64,000 bases of DNA from the NCBI RefSeq assembly GCF_963576675.1, contig NC_088915.1:33943501-34007500 (forward strand), in the 5' to 3' direction. Both the position numbers and the translations under genes were made by a program. This DNA comes from Euphorbia lathyris (lineage: Eukaryota; Streptophyta; Magnoliopsida; Malpighiales; Euphorbiaceae). Under the pieces are notes generated by a model. It ran no database searches and had not been told where the DNA came from. It saw only the letters and a list, made by a program, of their open reading frames with translations. Positions 1-10,741 of this stretch are shown in pieces. How positions within the stretch are numbered: position 1 is the first letter of the stretch; each line of letters opens with the position of its first letter.

Positions 1-720
1 ACATCTGGGCTTACTCCTGTGAGGATCTTATTCTCCCATGCAAACACGCTTTCAGACTCAATGAGAACTTTCGTAACATCCTCCTTGATCTTAGGTTTTA
101 ATCCTTTGGCGATCCGCACCTACTTTCCATCAGCAATAAGGAACATTTTCGTGTCGCCCAAAGCTATAGTGACAAGTTCATCTTCCTCACCTTCGTCATC
201 TTTGAATTGTGGGCGGATCGATAGCGACGCCGAGTAGGTCTCTTGAACCACCTTTTAGTTCCCGCTAATCATTATTCCTCCTTTGCTGGTGGGAGTGTAC
301 ATTGCCAGACGGTGGATGGAAATTAGGGCTGCAACCTCTGAGATGAACGGCCGCCCAAGAATGATGTTATAAGCTAATTATCCATTCATAATAGAGAACT
401 CCAGATCACCAATCCACGCTTGATCATCATCCGCCAGCTTGCATTCCAAAGTTACCTGGCCCTTGGTCTGGATAGTGTGACCTGTCACTCCCATTATGTC
501 AATAATGGTTGTTTCTATTTGGATCGGATCAACCTTTAGTTTGGTGAATGCACCTCTGGTGATGACATTGCAAGAATTGCACGCATCCACCATTACTCGC
601 TTCATTTCCCAACCTTCCACCACCATAGTTAATCATTAGAACATCTGCATGTGGAGGGATTACTGGACCTGTTTCTGCAAAAGCGGCAATTGAGGGATGT
701 TTTATCCAAGGCAGATATTT
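1..720 (-). pseudogene. Retropepsin-like protease and linker to RT
   Basis: The minus strand encodes IPPHADVLMI, then RVMVDACNSCNVITRGAFTKL in the place of the aspartic protease active site. The usual DxGSSxxIL motif has decayed to DACNSCNVI, so the catalytic D-S/T-G is lost. After about 90 residues comes the linker typical of Tat elements (RPFISEVAALISIHRLAMY, then ETYSASLSIRP), which continues to the window edge. Stops occur at several points. The RT that should follow is outside the window. Confidence 0.65.
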
Positions 721-759
721 TTGCTTTTTTCACGAGTGGCTGATACACTGGTCCATCTG

Positions 760-1255
760 CTATGACATTAATGACACTTTTGAATTTCTTTCTGGGCTAT
801 GTCTTCTACTTGTCGTCTTGTTATTTGTTATTTTGGATGAATCTATCTAGTTTGCTAGCTCCCAGCAAGCTTCAGTGTGGTGGCCATTTCTTCTATGGAA
901 CCTATAGTACGCTTTGGCGTTTCTTCCAACGGTTACATGCTCCCCTCCTTTGGGATCGGGATATGTAATGTCCCATTTATATTGACTCTTCTCCTTTATA
1001 TTGTGGCAAGTTGGAAGCTTTAAACATTCTATCCGCCTCGTACCTCAAGATCCGTGCTATGAATGGCGAATTCCTGTTAACTGGATGGTGTATCTTTCTG
1101 CATTGTTCTCTTGTCTATCTAGAGCGGCATGCACTCACCTTTCAATCTCATCATCCGTGTGTTCAATGTTGAATCGTGGTGGTGAAGCTGGCTCTTGATC
1201 TTGATTTTAATTATGTTGAGGTTATGCTTGGAACTACGGTTTGACACAGATGGAT
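760..1255 (-). pseudogene. Probable gag N-terminal remnant
   Basis: Minus-strand frames give short stretches such as PPRFNIEHTDDEIER and IEEMATTLKLAG separated by stops. Charge and position suit a gag N-terminus. The family assignment is weak and no zinc knuckle is visible. Confidence 0.3.
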
Positions 1256-1260
1256 GTTGT

Positions 1261-1760
1261 CACAACCGCTGGAGCCATTTTATCTAGCTTCGAATATCTT
1301 GTCTCCGCATCCTTCAACATTTTGCTAACATAATAGATGGGGAACTTTTGACCTTCTTCTTCTTGAATAACCACGGTGCACATAGCTTTATCCACGACAG
1401 ATAGATACAAATACAGGTCTCCCCTTCAAATTGGTCTGCTCATCAAGGGTGGTTCTGCTAGGAATTGTTTTGTACTTTGAAATGCTTGTTGACAATCTTC
1501 CTAGTACGATGATCCGCCCATTCAACCTCTGGATCTTTCTCACCCTTTGTGGGGCTGTCATTTAGGTGCTCTTTTCACCTTTCTTCTCGTAGGGCTTTTA
1601 TTTAGGCGCTCTTTTCGCCATTTGTCTCGTAGGGCTTTTACTTTATCTGGATTTGCTCTAACTCCTCTTTGGCTAATGACGTAGTCAATGAATTTTTCTG
1701 AAGTGGCTCTGAATGTACACTTCTTTGGATTGAGCCTTATTTTTCATGTCAGTGTTAGGC
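1261..1760 (-). pseudogene. Reverse transcriptase tail and RNase H fragment
   Basis: Read on the minus strand, the end of the RT domain is visible (LNPKKCTF, then ISQRGVRANPDKVKAL), followed by the RT-RNase H connection (FLAEPPLMSRP) and an RNase H start (LYLYLSVVDKAM, then FPIYYVSKML and DAETRYSKL). Stops and frameshifts break it. The piece lies upstream of the protease in transcription order, which is not the normal gypsy order, so the element was rearranged or is a composite. Confidence 0.65.
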
Positions 1761-1773
1761 ACTGGTTGCAGTA

Positions 1774-2071
1774 TTAGCGATTCCCTTGTACTTGTGGGTT
1801 AGTACTGAAAGAACTCCAAAAGTGGGGCATACCCTGTCCATTATTAAAAGATTGTGGTAAGGCATAAGAGTTATATTCACTTACCTTGGGGATCAATGGC
1901 TTGATCCAAGGAACAGACTTCATAGCGAAATACTGTTTGCATTGGCCTTTGTTGGCAAATATCATGTACGATGCAATGTCTCTTTATGGAATTTTTAGTT
2001 TATCTCGGAATCAACTTAATAATTCCTTCACGTTGGTCCCTGACTCTAGAATGAACTTAGTCAAAGGATAA
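1774..2071 (-). pseudogene. gag-like fragment of the Tat element
   Basis: The minus strand has about 60 open codons (1965-1774) plus flanking broken frame. The reading resembles the Tat-type gag, with a cysteine and lysine-rich segment followed by PxIPKVSEYNSYA, but I assign it mainly by position between the leader and pol fragments. It joins abruptly to an RT piece at about 1760. Confidence 0.4.
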
Positions 2072-3625
2072 AACTGAGTAAATATTATATGTCAAACAAA
2101 TTCATAATAGAATTTTATTCATGCTTGTATTAATAATACCACATATAACGGTCATAACCATAAAGATTACTACTGCACATAAATATCATAATGAATTTTT
2201 TAATAATGCATACCATAATGACAATGGTTAAAAACAATGCCTTTTTGTATTTCAATGCATATTAATATCCAAGATAACATATTTATTTTAAACATCATAA
2301 AAGTTATGACATTCTATATTGGGTAAGATATCTTACATAGTTGCTATTTACTTGCAATCAATATTGTGCATCCATGCATTAACGACATTCAGAGATCATT
2401 AAGGCCTCGTTTGGATGAAATATAATTAAAGTAAGGTAAGTAATGGTTTAATAATGTAATTATATATGAAATTACTCTTATATCATTTCATTTGTATAAA
2501 TAAAATAAAAGAGAAAGGGTAATTTTGGAAGAAAAAGACATGTACCATGATTCTCCTCCAATTTGGGGTGTATGGAAAATTACTCAAAATTGATCCTCAC
2601 ATACCTTCATATACCATCATCCAAACAGCCTCTAAGAAACTCTCATGTATATCCTAAGAACTTTGCATAAATTAATGTTCTGATCCGAAACTAACACTTG
2701 CACTATTTTGTAGTTAGTTAAGGACATGAAAGTTTTGTTTATCCAATTTGATAATTCATCAGTCCATAATGGCCCTAATAGTTAGAGACAATTACATGAT
2801 AATCACAAATAGACTCAATATTTTCAAGTCTCTTACGTTGGTAAAAGAAATTCTAACAATGTCAGATAAACAGTTTTTATATGAATAAACACATCCTTGT
2901 AAAAAAAAGGGAATGAAATAACTGTTTGACAAAACAATATTTAAAAATATGAATTTCTGATATTAAAAGTACTATATATGAGAAAAGTCATACATAGATG
3001 GTGAATTGTACAAGAAAAACCAAATATGATTTTTTTTGTAATTTCTTCTAATAGTTATATGCATGTTCATCCAAAAGACTGATCAGACCTAAATCATCTG
3101 TAATTACACGAGCCTTTTATGATATCTTAATATTAAGTGATAAAATCACCTTGAATGGATGATTTTTTTATAAAATTCCAAGATTATGGATCTTATACAT
3201 GCATCTTATACTAATTCAATGATAATGACATATTATACTCGTCATGCATAAAAATATAAGGTATATTGAGCATGCAAGATTTAATGAAGATATGTCTCTA
3301 TGACTTTATCTTTCACAATTTATTAGATTTATCATAATAACATGTATCGATATTCATAGCACTTTATAAGGGTGAGAAATCTCAAATTTCTTTAATTAAA
3401 AATGGAGCAAGAAAGGAGAAGAAACTTATCTTGTTTATTATAAAATTCCAGATTTAATGTAGAAAACTCTTCCCACCAATCTGTAGAGAACCCTATCTTT
3501 GGATAGATTTGTTTGTACTGATTAAGCCAAAGTTTGATATTGAGATTTATGTTCCGTTGACTCCATTATTTTGTTCTTTGTGAAACTCTATACAATCAAG
3601 ATTTTGTGATCTTCTATTTGCTAGA
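2072..3625. other. AT-rich untranslated leader of the Tat element
   Basis: Apart from the MITE at 2403-2632 I see no coding sequence. Composition is very AT-rich with short runs of A and T. By position between primer site and gag it is the retrotransposon leader. Confidence 0.5.
2403..2632. mobile_element. Tourist/Harbinger-like MITE
   Basis: A 230-bp AT-rich segment starts GGCCTCGTTTGGATG and ends CATCCAAACAGCCTC, so the inner nine bases of the termini pair exactly and the outer six pair partly. TAA lies directly on both sides (2400-2402 and 2633-2635), matching the 3-bp target duplication of PIF/Harbinger elements. It is inserted in the leader of the Tat element. Confidence 0.6.
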
Positions 3626-3644
3626 ATCCACGCTCACCGCACCA
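3626..3644 (-). other. Primer binding site for tRNA-Phe
   Basis: The minus strand reads TGGTGCGGTGAGCGTGGAT. This is the complement of the 3' end of plant tRNA-Phe(GAA) including the CCA tail, as I recall that tRNA. It lies two bases inside the LTR, the normal position for minus-strand primer binding. Confidence 0.75.
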
Positions 3645-3646
3645 AT

Positions 3647-4664
3647 TGATAACTTGTGGAAAAATCCTTGATCGGAGCACTTCCCTGTGAGGCACCGTTG
3701 GGATCGGCCGGGGACACTCCGATGCCAAAGTCAGTAATATTTCTGAGAATAAACTGTAAGCACAAAAGTAGAGAATCAGTAAGTGTACCTCAATAGCTTG
3801 GGATGCAAGCTATTTATACTCATGTAGTTGTAACTCTTGGTAACTAGAAAGTCTCCATTAATGCCTCATTAATGGCGGTTACTGATCTTATTCAAGTATG
3901 ACCGTTAGCTCATTAATGGGTTATTAGTTGCCTTTATTGGGAATCGGTTTGGCCGTTCCTTGGGCGTATCGATGTTTGATGGTGGGTCTCCCAAGGCGTT
4001 TGACCCTTTGAGACGTGTTGAGGAATCCATAGATCCGCCACCTATGAGTCTTGCTTTATACGCCATCTGGAGATTCCTCGGTGGATCCTTATCCATAAGA
4101 GTATTGATGGCGGATCCTTCATTCTTTGTCTAATTATCGTTTTTCCCCATGTATGATATTTGGATGTTATGGAGATGTAGATGAACAGTCATGTCATTAC
4201 TTATCTTTAATTGCTATCAATTCTCCATTAATCCCAGCATTTATCCTTGAAACCCTCAGAGTTAGAGTATTTGAACAGTCAAGTCTTTATTCCCATTTAA
4301 TGACTATTAATTGCCATTTAATTGTATTTATTCCCATTTATGGATGGTAATAAAGGCGCCTTTTGGTATTCTTAGATCTGTCAAGGCGTATGTACGCTCT
4401 CCTTGAGAGCTATGGCGGGTCTCCACTACTCACTCTCATCGGGCGTATCTTGTTATGGCGTATCTCGCCATGGTCCACGTGGCGTGGCATAATGCTAAAG
4501 ACTCCTTCCTTTTCCTCATTATTTGCATATTCACCCCTGCATTAATTATCATTAATTCCACATTAATCATGCATAAATATCTCTTTTAGAAGGAATAATG
4601 GTTTGTCATTATTTCTATTAATTTTCCCTTATTCCTTATTCAATAATAATTTGGGTTGTTATCA
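3647..4664 (-). repeat. 5' LTR of the Tat-type element
   Basis: This 1018-bp LTR reads TGATAACAACCC at its 5' end and ACAAGTTATCA at its 3' end on the minus strand, giving the inverted termini TGATAA and TTATCA. The 3' end is followed after two bases by a primer binding site. The right boundary abuts Helitron coding sequence. No second copy is in the window, so LTR divergence cannot be judged. Confidence 0.8.
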
Positions 4665-7236
4665 CTTATAATCGAGATTTGATAGTCAGATATCAAGCAC
4701 ACCTAAATGTTGAAGCATGTTGTTATTCTACTATGGTTAAATATCTCTTCAAATATATAACAAAAGGAACAGATAGAATTTGTGCAGTTATTCTAGAACA
4801 ACCTTCAAATGATGGAACTGAAAACAATAATATACCTATAGTGAACGATGAAATTAAAAATTATCTTGATTGTCGATACATTTCTCCTACAGAAGCATGT
4901 TGGCGCTTATTTGAATTTCATATTCATCATAGAGAACCATCTGTTGAATGTTTATCTATCCACTTACCTAACCAAAATGTAGTTTTATATCAGGAAAATA
5001 GATCTTTGAACAATATACTTTATCATAGCCAATCTCATAAAACAATGCTTACCGAATGGATGGTTACAAATGGTTTACATATGCATGCCCGAGACCTTAC
5101 ATATGTCGAATTTCCAACTAAATGGGTTTGGGATTTTAAAAATAAAATTTGGCTATCCCGCAAAAAGGGTATGTCTTTAGGAAGAATTTGTTTTGTTCAT
5201 CCAAATTCTGGCGAGTTATATTACCTCCGGATGCTTCTTAATTTTGTTAAAGGCCCCACTTCTTTTGAAGAAATTCGAACTATAAATGGTGTTAAATATC
5301 AAAATTTTCAAGAAACATGTAATGCATATGGTTTATTAGGTGACGATAAAGAATGGAGCGAAGCTTTAAAAGAATGTGCCTTCACATGTTCTGCAAAGCA
5401 AATTCGTAATCTGTTTGTAATTATTATTATTTTTTGCGGTGTAACAGATCCAAATAAGCTTTTCAATGATTTTTTAATAAATTTGTCTGAAGATATAGAA
5501 CATGACATTCGTAAACAACTTAATTTACCACCAAATTTACCGGTAACAATACATGTAAAAAATAAAGTTCTTATAGAACTTGAAAAGATTTTTAATCGCA
5601 ATGGATATTCACTAACCGATTACAATTTACCTATGCCATTTCGAAGTGAAGAATCTTCGATTGAAAATAGATTAATACAAGAAGAACTAGCATATGATAT
5701 TATAGATTTAGGACTAAAACATCAAAAAATGGTGGGTTCGCTTAATAACGAGCAAAAAATATTTTACGATTTGGTTATTTCCGGTATTGAAAATAATCAA
5801 TCTATTATGTTTTTTTATACGGTGAAGGAGGTACAGGTAAAACATATTTATACGAAACGATCATTGCGAAATTAAGATCAGAATCCAAAATAGTGTTAGT
5901 TGTTGCATCTTCAGGTATTTCTGCCCTACTTTTACCAGGCGGTAGAACAACCCACTCACGTTTTAAAATACCATTAGAACCAATATCATTTTCTACATAC
6001 AACATTAAAAAAGGAACAAATCTTGCTGAACTTATAGAAAAATGCTCATTAGTTATTTGGGACGAAGCCCCAATGACTCATCGATATTGCTTTGAAACGG
6101 TTGACAGGTCTTTTAAAGATATTTTACTTTCTAAAGATTCGGAAAATCGAGAAGTTCCTTTTGGAGGTAAACCAATTATTTTTGGAGGGGATTTCAAGCA
6201 GATAATGCCGGTAATTCCTAATGGATCAAAAGAGGATATTTTAGATGCATCAATTACGAACTCTTATTTGTGGAAACATTTTAGAATTTTTATATTAAAA
6301 ACAAACATGAGATTAAAGGAAATCACAACTGAATTTGCACGTGAAAACTATAATTCTTTTGTTAAATGGCTTCTTGCTGTTGGGGATGGTCAAATTGCAA
6401 GACAAACAAATTCTGCAGTTGATGCAGAAAATAATTGGATTACAATACCAAAACAATTGGTTTCAGCAACCACGAATGATCCTATTTTATCAATTATAAA
6501 TGAAACATATCCAAATTTCAAATGTAATTATAAGTCTTTTAATTATTTACAAGAAAGGGCAATTATAACACCTCGAAACCATGTAGCAAATACTATAAAT
6601 GATTATATGTTAAATATGGTGCCTGGATGTGTGAAAACATATTATAGTTGTGATTCTATAAGCAAAACATCTTCAAATCTTGAGGAATTTGAGGTTTTAT
6701 ATCCAGTAGAGTTCTTAAATTCTATCAATCCTTTTGGGTTTCCTACTCATGAACTGTCACTTAAAATTAACACACCGGTTATGCTTTTGAGAAATCTTAA
6801 CCCAGCTATTGGACTTTGTAACGGAACTAGATTACTTATTATGCAATTAGGACAAAGAATAATAGAAGCATGTATTTTAACAAGTTCTTTTATTGGTAAT
6901 AGAGTCTTCATACCACGTGTTACACTAAATTACACTGCAAAAAAAAATCCATTTACTTTACAGCATAGACAGTTTCCTGTTAAAATTTGTTACAGTATGA
7001 CAATCAATAAAAGTCAAGGACAAACACTTAAACAAGTAGGTTTATTTCTCGATGAACCAGTTTTCACACATGGTCATCTCTACGTTGCTTTATCACGTGT
7101 AACAAACAGTGCGAATCTCAAAATAGTTTTACAGTCAAATATGACTCAAAAAGAACAAACAGATGAAGAAAACGAAATACATAAATGTTATATGACAAAA
7201 AAAATGTCGTTTATACTGAAATATTCAAAGATATAA
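4665..7236 (+). pseudogene. Helitron helicase (Pif1-like domain of RepHel), broken
   Basis: Coding sequence begins exactly at the LTR boundary with YNRDLIVRYQAHLNVE, a conserved point in Helitron Rep-helicases, and continues through YLFKYITKGTDR. The Walker A motif GEGGTGKT is at about 5821-5844, Walker B LVIWDEAP at about 6050-6073, then FGGDFKQIMPVIP, LKTNMRL, the late motif LKINTPVMLLRNLN, and NKSQGQT with LYVALSRV near the end. One base is missing in a run of seven T at 5810-5816, which puts the N-terminal part in a different frame from Walker A onward. The stop is at 7234-7236. The protein would have unwound DNA during rolling-circle transposition. The N-terminal HUH nuclease part is displaced by the Tat insertion. 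Confidence 0.88.
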
Positions 7237-7322
7237 CATAGAATTAAATGGAATCTTACTATAAAACATTTAATGCATATTATAAATATTTTTTAATAGT
7301 GTATTTTTCATGCAGGTACAAT

Positions 7323-9492
7323 ATGTCTTACGTTGCACTGTCCAACATTAACAAGGACACTAAAAATGTCAGAATCAAAGTTCGAATTGCTAAGGTTTCG
7401 GACTTTGTGAATCATAGAAATGTTAAATAAATCTACAGCTTTGACCTACTGCTTATTGACGAACATGTAATGTCTATTTTGTGTTCTTATATTTTGAAAA
7501 TAATTATGGACTCACATAGGTTTATGATATTAGGGGGACACAATTCAGGCGACGATTTCAAATGATATTTCTGAAAAGTTCAGAACACTTCTTCTAGAAG
7601 GTAGTGTGTATCACATTTCAGGATTCCAAGTTATTACTTCACAGTCGAAGTATCGAATTTCCAGTCATCCTTTTCGTTTGCGTTTCCCTTACAACACCTA
7701 CGTTAGGAAACTCGAAACTACTACAACGGACATTCCATATGACATATTTAATTTCCTTTCTTTTGAGGCGGTTGTAGAGCGTACTGGTTGGTTGGACTAT
7801 CTAATTGGTACATTTTTTTATATAAATAACAATGGTTTATAATTTTTTCTTTAATTCAATGTTTTTTAAATTGTCTCAACTAACATAAATTACGCATATT
7901 AGATACCTTCGGTTTAATTACAATGGTTGGAAATTTAGAAGATATCCGAGTTAATGACCAAATTAAGAAGAAACGAGCCATAAGCCTCAAAGACTCCAAG
8001 TAAGTTTTAAATTAATATATAAATTAAGCGCATGATTTCTATATTAGAAAAAAATAATAAAATTTGACATTTTTATTTGTAAATAAGTGGACAAGAAATG
8101 AACGTTGTTTTGTGGGATAAAGAAGCCATCACTTTTCCTGAAGATTTAATTTTTTTATTGCTCAAGACAAGCCAATTGCAGCAGCCTTTGTGGCCATGTT
8201 ACCTAAGGCTTTCAATGGTATTATTTTAAATAATATATATATATATACATACATATATAAATGTTAGATTTAATACGAATATTGACATTTCTATTATTGT
8301 AGATGGAGTTAGTTTAAACAGTTCGTCCGCCACCAGATGCTACATAAATCCAGAAATCCCAGAAATCATTTCTTTTTTGGAAAAGTAACTTTTGTTTATC
8401 TACTTATAATTACAATACACACACACACGCACACACACAATATATAAATATAACATTTTAGTTGCTAACATTTATTACACCCATTTTAGTGTTGAAAACA
8501 TTATCTTTTGCTGGAAAAAAGCACGTTGAACTTCCCAAAAGTCATGACTATAGAGGAAGAGAAAGAAGCAAATCGAAAGACAATTGCTGAGTTACTGCAA
8601 ATAGATATTCACACCGACAAGGTTTTGTTTAAGATTATAATTGATTAGTTTATATATATGAGTTTAAGCATAAAAATTAACACTACCAATCTGAATTTCA
8701 TTTTTCTTAGGAAATCAAATTCACATGCAAGGCAAAAATCAAAGAAATTGACCCCATTGATGGTTGGTGGTACCGGGCATGTCCTACATGTAAAAGTGGT
8801 ATTCAAAACTTTGACGACAAATTGTGGTGTAAAAATTGCAGATTCATTGATGATCTACCACTGCCATGGTAAAATTTTGAATTATTTATACTATTCATAC
8901 ATATTTAAATTATTTCCTACTAAAATTATTGTTGCTTATTCTATAACAAATATTACAGGTATAGGGTGAAATTGGTTGTTGAAGATGCTACAGGTACAAG
9001 CACATTTGTAGTTTTTGGGCATATGGCAGCAGATTTAATTGGCATTCCTGCAACTACTCTTGCAAATAGTTTTAAAGAAAGATATGAGGTTCCACCTGTA
9101 CTGACAAAGATTTACGGTGTCGAAACTGTATTTCAGATTCAAGTCAGTCATTTAGTTGATGATCCATCCAATATATCATTTAAAGTAATTTATATTTTTA
9201 AGGACACTCTGGTAACACCTAAAAAAGAAGTTCCAAGTCCAAATTCAACACCTTCCACTCATTTGAAGTCACCCATATCTCGATGTTCTTTGTCTCCAGT
9301 AGCAAAACGAAAGTTACCAATTGTTGAAAACCAACCAGATGTTCATCAATCATCAACAGAGGTTCAAAACAAAAGAAAGCGTAATGAGTAAGTACATAAT
9401 TAATAGTTAATTTTGTTTTGTGAATCACACTTCTGATATTAATATGCTTTCTCAGGGTGACCTCAACTTCATCAAAAAGAAGTAAACAATAG
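7323..9492 (+). pseudogene. RPA70-like single-strand DNA-binding protein of the Helitron
   Basis: Nine exon-like blocks with GT and AG borders can be traced: 7323-7466, 7534-7807, 7903-7999, 8088-8217, 8303-8384, about 8490-8621, 8711-8868, 8959-9387 and 9456-9492. Block 2 encodes an OB-fold stretch (GDTIQATISNDISEKF, then EGSVYHISGFQV). Block 7 holds a four-cysteine zinc ribbon (WYRACPTCKSG, then LWCKNCRF) as in RPA1 DNA-binding domain C. Block 8 gives YRVKLVVEDATGTSTFVVFG, the classic RPA1 fold end. The tail is lysine/arginine-rich (KRKRNE, SKRSKQ), a likely nuclear signal. A stop TAA at 7428-7430 in block 1 and frameshifts near 8145 and 8510 break it. Helitron RPA genes are thought to help single-strand handling during transposition. 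Confidence 0.8.
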
Positions 9493-9732
9493 ATCAAAAA
9501 CGATTATTGAGGTTAGTTTTTTTAAATATCTTTTCCAAATACATTCTTGGTTTATTTTCATCATGACTATTTAATTTTTTTTACAGGGCAATTGAAGTTG
9601 CAGCCACTTCTCAACTATCTTTCCTAATTGTTTCTTTATGATTATTTATGAATTGTACCTGAATTTATTTATTAAAAGATGTTTAATCAGATTACCTCCT
9701 TTTTCAAATCCTTTAGCTTATCTTGAACTCTT

Positions 9733-9987
9733 TCAAACAATGAAGTTAATGCAACGTATAATAAATTCATGGATAATATATGGCTTCACAATTCAGTGTT
9801 TTCAGTCACTTCTATAAGTCCCAAAATAGATAATAATATAGATAAAACATCAGATCCATATGTTTTTAGAATTTACGGACAAAATCACAATCTAATTGGT
9901 TTTTTATTACCTTCAGATCATCAAACATCTGGATTTCTCTGGTACATCTTTACGATACAGTTACTGAAATTACAACAGAACTTCTAA
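9733..9987 (+). CDS. Unrecognised small ORF within the Helitron
   Basis: An open frame of about 84 codons with an internal ATG at 9769. The product is polar in its middle (KIDNNIDKTSDPYVFRIYG) with a hydrophobic end (SGFLWYIFTIQLL). I recognise no family. It follows the RPA-like gene by 240 bases and precedes the Helitron 3' end. It may be a decayed exon of a captured gene rather than a functional gene. Confidence 0.2.
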   Translation, partial: SNNEVNATYNKFMDNIWLHNSVFSVTSISPKIDNNIDKTSDPYVFRIYGQNHNLIGFLLPSDHQTSGFLWYIFTIQLLKLQQNF

Positions 9988-10042
9988 TTTCAACTCATAA
10001 TCAAACGACAATTTTATTGCTAAACATATTACCTTCTCTTAG

Positions 10043-10174
10043 TTAATGAGGACCTAGGACAATCTCAGAAAGAAAAAAGGCAAATAATACGAGGAGGATG
10101 ACAAGCAGTAGTATCTCTGTGATGATGAGGTAAGGGATTTCGTCCATGGATTCACGCTCTTTCGGATTTGCCAT
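10043..10174 (-). CDS. Truncated F-box-like mini-gene, 43 residues
   Basis: The minus strand has ATG at 10174 and TAA at 10045-10043. The segment DEIPYLIITEILLL at residues 11-24 resembles the start of plant F-box domains (IPxxLIxEILLRLP). After it the frame turns hydrophobic (VILLVLFAFFL) instead of the usual KSLLRFRCV, so the F-box is cut short by rearrangement, or the similarity is chance and this is a single-pass membrane peptide. A TATA-like box lies about 90 bases upstream. The location near the Helitron 3' end fits a captured host gene start. Confidence 0.35.
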   Translation of the reverse strand: MANPKERESMDEIPYLIITEILLLVILLVLFAFFLSEIVLGPH

Positions 10175-10260
10175 TTTTTTTTTGTGGATGAAGAGAGATA
10201 GAAAGATAGTGGATATGCAGTGGTTTAGCAGCGGCGTGGAGTTAGATCTGTATAAGTGAC

Positions 10261-10269
10261 ATTATATAG
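10261..10269 (-). promoter_or_regulatory. TATA box for the F-box-like ORF
   Basis: The minus strand reads CTATATAAT, followed by a CT-rich, untranslated-leader-like stretch to the ATG at 10174. The arrangement is typical of a plant core promoter. Confidence 0.4.
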
Positions 10270-10523
10270 TGTGCAATTTTTAGGGTTGAATATGGACCAT
10301 CTTTTTGTACGGTGTCGTTTTTATACGTACATATATTAGGGCAGAATTATGACGGTATGCTGGCGTTATAATGACGTATATGATACAAAAAAATAATTAT
10401 ACACTTTAAATATATTACAAATATTCATAAAAATATATTCTTTATTATATTAGGTAATATTCATAAAAAATATATTACAAAATATATTTATTTTTTCTAC
10501 TATATTATTTAATTATTTTTTTT

Positions 10524-10550
10524 CCGAAGCAAAGTGAGGGTATCTTCTAG
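10524..10550 (+). other. Helitron 3' end: decayed stem-loop and CTAG
   Basis: The segment reads CCGAAGC AAA GTGAGGG TATCTT CTAG and is followed by T. It looks like a mutated form of the common plant Helitron end, a GC-rich hairpin about six to ten bases before CTRR. The arms no longer pair well, so the boundary is inferred from position and the CTAG-T end. Confidence 0.55.
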
Positions 10551-10741
10551 TTTTTATTAAAATTTGCATAAGTCTTTTCTAATTTAGAAATCATGATATG
10601 TGATGATATTTTAACATATGGGTTTGATATGTCGTGCGTTTTAAAGTTGATTTATCCAAATAATTAATGAGATTAAAACAAGAAAACAAATCTCTAAACT
10701 AAAATTTATCAAGTCTAGTTATCAAAATATCATCATATGTC

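Larger units (their letters stand above)
1..4664 (-). mobile_element. Ty3/gypsy Tat-type LTR retrotransposon, 5' part
   Basis: The minus-strand order is 5' LTR (4664-3647), primer binding site, AT-rich leader, then decayed gag, protease and RT/RNase H pieces that run off the left edge. The five bases next to the LTR on the right are CTTAT, the expected half of a target duplication; its partner is outside the window. The insertion point is inside a Helitron helicase gene whose coding frame begins right at the LTR boundary. The Tat assignment rests on the form of the protease-to-RT linker and on RNase H similarity read by eye. Coding parts carry many stops and are out of canonical order, so the element is dead. 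Confidence 0.8.
4665..10550 (+). mobile_element. Helitron, right part, with helicase and RPA-like genes
   Basis: The segment holds a Pif1-type helicase domain of the Helitron Rep-helicase, an RPA70-like gene, and a 3' end of Helitron type (decayed stem-loop, then CTAG followed by T at 10551). Plant Helitrons often carry RPA-like genes, so the association is expected. The Rep nuclease half and the 5' TC end lie to the left beyond the inserted Tat element. Frameshifts and stops in both genes show the copy is inactive. Confidence 0.8.

Noticed and set aside
8410..8440. (CA)n microsatellite
   Set aside because: A simple repeat in an intron of the RPA-like gene, of no further interest.
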